In this document: positions 44,450-46,921 of the stretch, piece after piece
Layout: the number at the start of each line of letters is the position of its first letter
Numbering within the stretch: the stretch's first letter is position 1
Source of the DNA: Agrobacterium leguminum
GTDB taxonomy: Bacteria > Pseudomonadota > Alphaproteobacteria > Rhizobiales > Rhizobiaceae
Assembly (NCBI RefSeq): GCF_015704895.1
Contig: NZ_JADQWB010000029.1
Location: 1-46,921, forward strand
Length of the DNA: 46,921 nt
Reading direction: 5' to 3'
Made by a program: the position numbers and the translations under genes
The notes under the pieces: generated by a model
What the model saw: the letters and a program-made list of their open reading frames with translations, nothing else
What the model was told of the DNA's origin: nothing
Database searches by the model: none

Positions 44450-44771
44450 GCCGGAACTCCGTTTTTCTGCTTATTCATTGATAGACCGATGCCGAAAGAA
44501 GATTGTCCCGACAAATGGGAAGGTTCGATATGTTTCGCTGTTGCTTTTATCCGCCGCCGCATCTTATGCCGCATCTTGTCCGCACCCGGCCATAAACCGG
44601 GGACCGGCGGCGGCTTCCTGTTTGCCTCAACGCAACTCTCTGCCAAACTGGCGGCTGCATACGCAACAATCTGCTTCCGCGAATGGCAATTGCGGTGCGT
44701 CGACCGGGCAAAGGCTTTCTATGATCAATTCATTCCGGCACGGCCGATCCCCAAGCAAGGATGACGACGAC
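44450..44771. promoter_or_regulatory. Divergent region between GNAT gene and HAD/FAD oxidase genes
   Basis: This 322-nt region contains the promoters for two divergent units. I see no separate gene. It includes a tandem near-repeat, GCCGCATCTTAT (44556-44567) and GCCGCATCTTGT (44568-44579), which could be a regulator site. The reading frame of the downstream gene is open further upstream, but the family start MTIFRPKYISFD at 44772 sets the gene boundary. Confidence 0.45.
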
Positions 44772-45440
44772 ATGACCATCTTCCGCCCGAAATACATCTC
44801 CTTCGATTGCTACGGCACGCTGATCAATTTCCAGATGGCAGAGGCCGCCCGCGATCTTTATGGCGATCGTCTCGATGAAGCGCAGATGCAGCAGTTCATC
44901 AAAAATTTTGCTGCCTATCGTCTGGATGAGATCATGGGTGACTGGAAGCCCTATGCCCAGGTGGTTCACAATTCGCTTTCGCGCAGCTGCAAGCGCAATG
45001 GCGTGGCCTTCAAGGATGAAGATGCCACCTTCGTTTACGAGCGCGTTCCGACCTGGGGCCCGCATGCCGATGTTCCGGCCGGGCTTGCCAAGGTTGCGAA
45101 GGAAATTCCCCTCGTCATCCTGTCCAACGCCATGAATTCACAGATCATGTCGAATGTCGAAAAGCTCGGCGCGCCCTTCCACGCGGTCTACACCGCCGAG
45201 CAGGCGCAGGCCTACAAGCCGCGCTTCAAGGCTTTCGAATATATGTTCGACATGCTGGGCTGCGGTCCGGAAGACATGCTGCATGTCTCCTCCTCGTTCC
45301 GTTACGACCTGATGTCGGCCCATGATCTCGGCATCAAGAACAAGGTCTGGGTCAATCGTGGTCACGAGCCCGCCAATCCCTATTACGGTTATGTCGAAAT
45401 CGCCGATATTTCCGGCCTGGCAGGCGTCGTTGGATTGTAA
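44772..45440 (+). CDS. HAD-superfamily hydrolase, 2-haloacid dehalogenase type II-like
   Basis: This 222-residue HAD protein has the nucleophile Asp12 in YISFDCYGTLINF, motif II around VILSNAMNSQ, and the Lys of AQAYKPRFKAFEYM with DMLHVSSSFRYDLMSA late. It is the same subgroup as the protein at 41256 but with clearly different sequence. It lies 15 nt upstream of an FAD oxidase and is co-transcribed with it. True dehalogenase activity is uncertain; phosphatase or other hydrolase roles are possible. Confidence 0.86.
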   Translation: MTIFRPKYISFDCYGTLINFQMAEAARDLYGDRLDEAQMQQFIKNFAAYRLDEIMGDWKPYAQVVHNSLSRSCKRNGVAFKDEDATFVYERVPTWGPHADVPAGLAKVAKEIPLVILSNAMNSQIMSNVEKLGAPFHAVYTAEQAQAYKPRFKAFEYMFDMLGCGPEDMLHVSSSFRYDLMSAHDLGIKNKVWVNRGHEPANPYYGYVEIADISGLAGVVGL

Positions 45441-45455
45441 GGAAAGGTCGGGACC

Positions 45456-46730
45456 ATGAAGTTCGTCTCCTATTGGCACGATACCGCGCCGCAATTTTCA
45501 GGTGCCGCGCAAGGTCCCGTCGAAGGTCATTACGATGTCGCCGTCATCGGTGGAGGTTTCACCGGTCTCGGGGCCGCGCGCCAGCTGGCCAAGGCCGGCG
45601 CGCGGGTGGTCGTTCTTGAAGGGGAGCGGGTCGGCTGGGGCGCCTCTGGCCGCAATGGCGGGCATCTCAACAATGGTCTCGCTCATTCCTATCTCTCCGC
45701 CAAGGCCGAGCTTGGCAAGGAACGCGCGATCGCCCTCTACAGGGCGCTCGATTCCTCAATCGATACGCTGGAGGGCCTGATTGCTGAGGAAGGCATCGAT
45801 TGCAACTTCCGCCGCTCGGGCAAGCTGAAGCTCGCCTCCAAGCCGCAGCATTTCCAAGGTCTGGCGAAGAATTTCGAGGCGCTGCATGCCGAGGTCGATC
45901 CCGATACGGCGCTTCTTTCCGCAGCCGATCTCAAGGCGGAGATCGGCTCGCCCTTTTATGGCGCCATGCTCTCGAAGAAGAGCGCGATGATGCATATGGG
46001 CCGCTATGTGGCCGGCCTTGCCGAAGCCGCCAGCCGTCATGGCGCGGTGATCTTCGAAAATGCGGCGGTGACGAAGCACATCCAGAACGGCAGGACCCAT
46101 GAACTGGAAACTCCGCGCGGCAAGGTGACGGCCGACAATCTTCTGGTGGCGACCGGCGCTTACACGCCGTCCGGCTTCGGTTATTTCCGTCGCCGCATCA
46201 TCGCCGTCGGCAGTTTCATCATCGCCACGCGGCCGCTGACGGATGCCGAGGTTCAGGCCTCGGTTCCGGGCAATCGCACCTATGTCAACTCGATGAATAT
46301 CGGCAATTATTTCCGGCTCGCGCCGGATAACCGGCTGATCTTCGGCGGCCGTGCGCGCTTTTCCGCCACGTCGGACCAGCGTTCAGACGCCAAAAGCGGT
46401 GCGATCCTGACGGAAAGCCTGCATCGCATCTTCCCGCAGCTTTCGCATGTGCCGATCGATTATTGCTGGGGCGGTCTGGTGGACATGACCAAGGACCGTT
46501 ATCCGCGCGCCGGTTTCCATGACGGCGTCTGGTACGCCATGGGCTATTCCGGCCACGGTGCGCAGCTTTCCACCCATCTCGGCATGATCATGGCCGACGC
46601 CATTCTCGGACGGCCGGATAACAACCCGCTGAAGGGACTGGAATGGCCGGCGGTGCCGGGTCATTTCGGCAAGCCGTGGTTCCTGCCGCTGGTGGGCTTT
46701 TATTACAAGATGCTGGACAAGATTCAGTAG
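45456..46730 (+). CDS. FAD-dependent amine oxidase, DAO family (PuuB-like)
   Basis: This 424-residue enzyme has the FAD motif YDVAVIGGGFTGLGAARQLA (residues 26-45) followed by GWGASGRNGGHLNNG, the pattern of gamma-glutamylputrescine oxidase (PuuB) and related amine oxidases. The late segment YAMGYSGHGAQLSTHLG is the usual C-terminal FAD contact. With the nearby aminotransferase and HAD it points to oxidation of an amine or N-substituted amino acid. The substrate is not fixed by sequence. Confidence 0.9.
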   Translation: MKFVSYWHDTAPQFSGAAQGPVEGHYDVAVIGGGFTGLGAARQLAKAGARVVVLEGERVGWGASGRNGGHLNNGLAHSYLSAKAELGKERAIALYRALDSSIDTLEGLIAEEGIDCNFRRSGKLKLASKPQHFQGLAKNFEALHAEVDPDTALLSAADLKAEIGSPFYGAMLSKKSAMMHMGRYVAGLAEAASRHGAVIFENAAVTKHIQNGRTHELETPRGKVTADNLLVATGAYTPSGFGYFRRRIIAVGSFIIATRPLTDAEVQASVPGNRTYVNSMNIGNYFRLAPDNRLIFGGRARFSATSDQRSDAKSGAILTESLHRIFPQLSHVPIDYCWGGLVDMTKDRYPRAGFHDGVWYAMGYSGHGAQLSTHLGMIMADAILGRPDNNPLKGLEWPAVPGHFGKPWFLPLVGFYYKMLDKIQ

Positions 46731-46784
46731 AGTGCGGTCGCTTCCTGTCGCTCAGGCTTCTTACGAACCATCCTCCACATTCGA

Positions 46785-46801
46785 CGTCATCCTCGGGCTT
46801 G
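46785..46801. repeat. Partial palindromic repeat (RIME-like arm)
   Basis: CGTCATCCTCGGGCTTG resembles the first arm of the element at 35851..35965 (16 of its bases match in order CGTCA-CCC-CGG-CTTG with small differences). The matching second arm is missing, and the sequence changes into the IS-like end immediately after. It looks like a repeat interrupted by insertion. Confidence 0.5.
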
Positions 46802-46921
46802 TTGTAAAGACCGGAGACATCCCTGACATGTGTTCGGAGACATCCCTGACAGTCAGAGTTTATCTTCGAGATTGATCTTTGCGATTTGAGTTGCCCCGAA
46901 GAAAACGCCGAAGAGACCTGA
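46802..46921. mobile_element. Edge of an IS481-like insertion sequence
   Basis: Two perfect 17-bp direct repeats, CGGAGACATCCCTGACA at 46814-46830 and 46837-46853, are spaced 23 bp start to start. Repeated CATCCC-TGACA blocks like this are typical of ends of IS481-family elements. On the minus strand a 22-codon open frame (46855-46921) runs in from the right edge and stops at 46855-46857. It could be the last residues of the transposase, but it is too short to identify. The exact left terminus is not resolvable; the junction near 46800 is estimated. Confidence 0.5.

Overview
This window is 46.9 kb of high-GC, densely packed bacterial DNA that looks like an alphaproteobacterium of the Rhizobium/Agrobacterium group. 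The evidence is the codon style, the many ABC importers with tight ATGA/TAATG junctions, and a rhizobial mosaic palindromic repeat (RIME-like) at 35851..35965. No rRNA, tRNA or CRISPR array was seen. I found about 42 protein-coding genes, one partial gene at the left edge and an IS481-like end at the right edge.

Left block (1 to about 14.1 kb): a divergent organosulfur island. A 7-gene leftward run (8782 to 1502) encodes a dipeptide-type ABC importer (two permeases, two ATPases), an aldo/keto reductase, a DszC/SfnB-type flavin monooxygenase and a LysR regulator. From the shared AT-rich promoter region 8783..9051 a rightward run encodes a Tat-exported family-5 binding protein, a cytoplasmic DszB-like desulfinase that keeps the Cys/His/Arg/Gly active-site signature, and a second DszC-like monooxygenase. 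A DszA/NtaA-type monooxygenase (133..1485) and an SsuD-like enzyme (12994..14064) flank the block. Together these supply homologues of the three catalytic classes of the 4S desulfurisation route (DszA, DszB, DszC) next to a dedicated importer. This is the best candidate for an undescribed system in the window.

Middle block (14.4 to 21.5 kb): general sulfur scavenging. It holds a small alpha/beta hydrolase, a periplasmic two-domain rhodanese, a YeeE/YedE (TsuA-like) thiosulfate transporter, a 65-codon small ORF, SsuD, the only flavin reductase in the window, a shortened acyl-CoA-dehydrogenase-like protein and a cysteine-containing Rrf2 regulator. AT-rich promoter motifs recur ahead of several of these units.

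Right-middle block (21.8 to 29.8 kb): an eight-gene rightward operon of a MsnO8-type luciferase-like monooxygenase, a YxeK/CmoJ-like monooxygenase, an M20 deacylase, a GNAT acetyltransferase, a fused permease-ATPase amino-acid importer and two tandem binding proteins. Its content matches the Bacillus yxe and ytm operons for salvage of S-substituted cysteines through N-acetylated intermediates.

Right block (29.9 to 46.9 kb): amine/amino-acid (opine-like) catabolism. It holds a LysR gene divergent from a three-subunit [2Fe-2S]/FAD/FAD dehydrogenase, a further FAD amine oxidase divergent from an Lrp regulator, a second dipeptide-type importer with a fused double ATPase, a HAD-type dehalogenase homologue, a class-III aminotransferase, a GNAT protein, and a second HAD plus a PuuB-like FAD oxidase. 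The window ends in 17-bp direct repeats typical of an IS481-type element that sits beside a fragment of another palindromic repeat.
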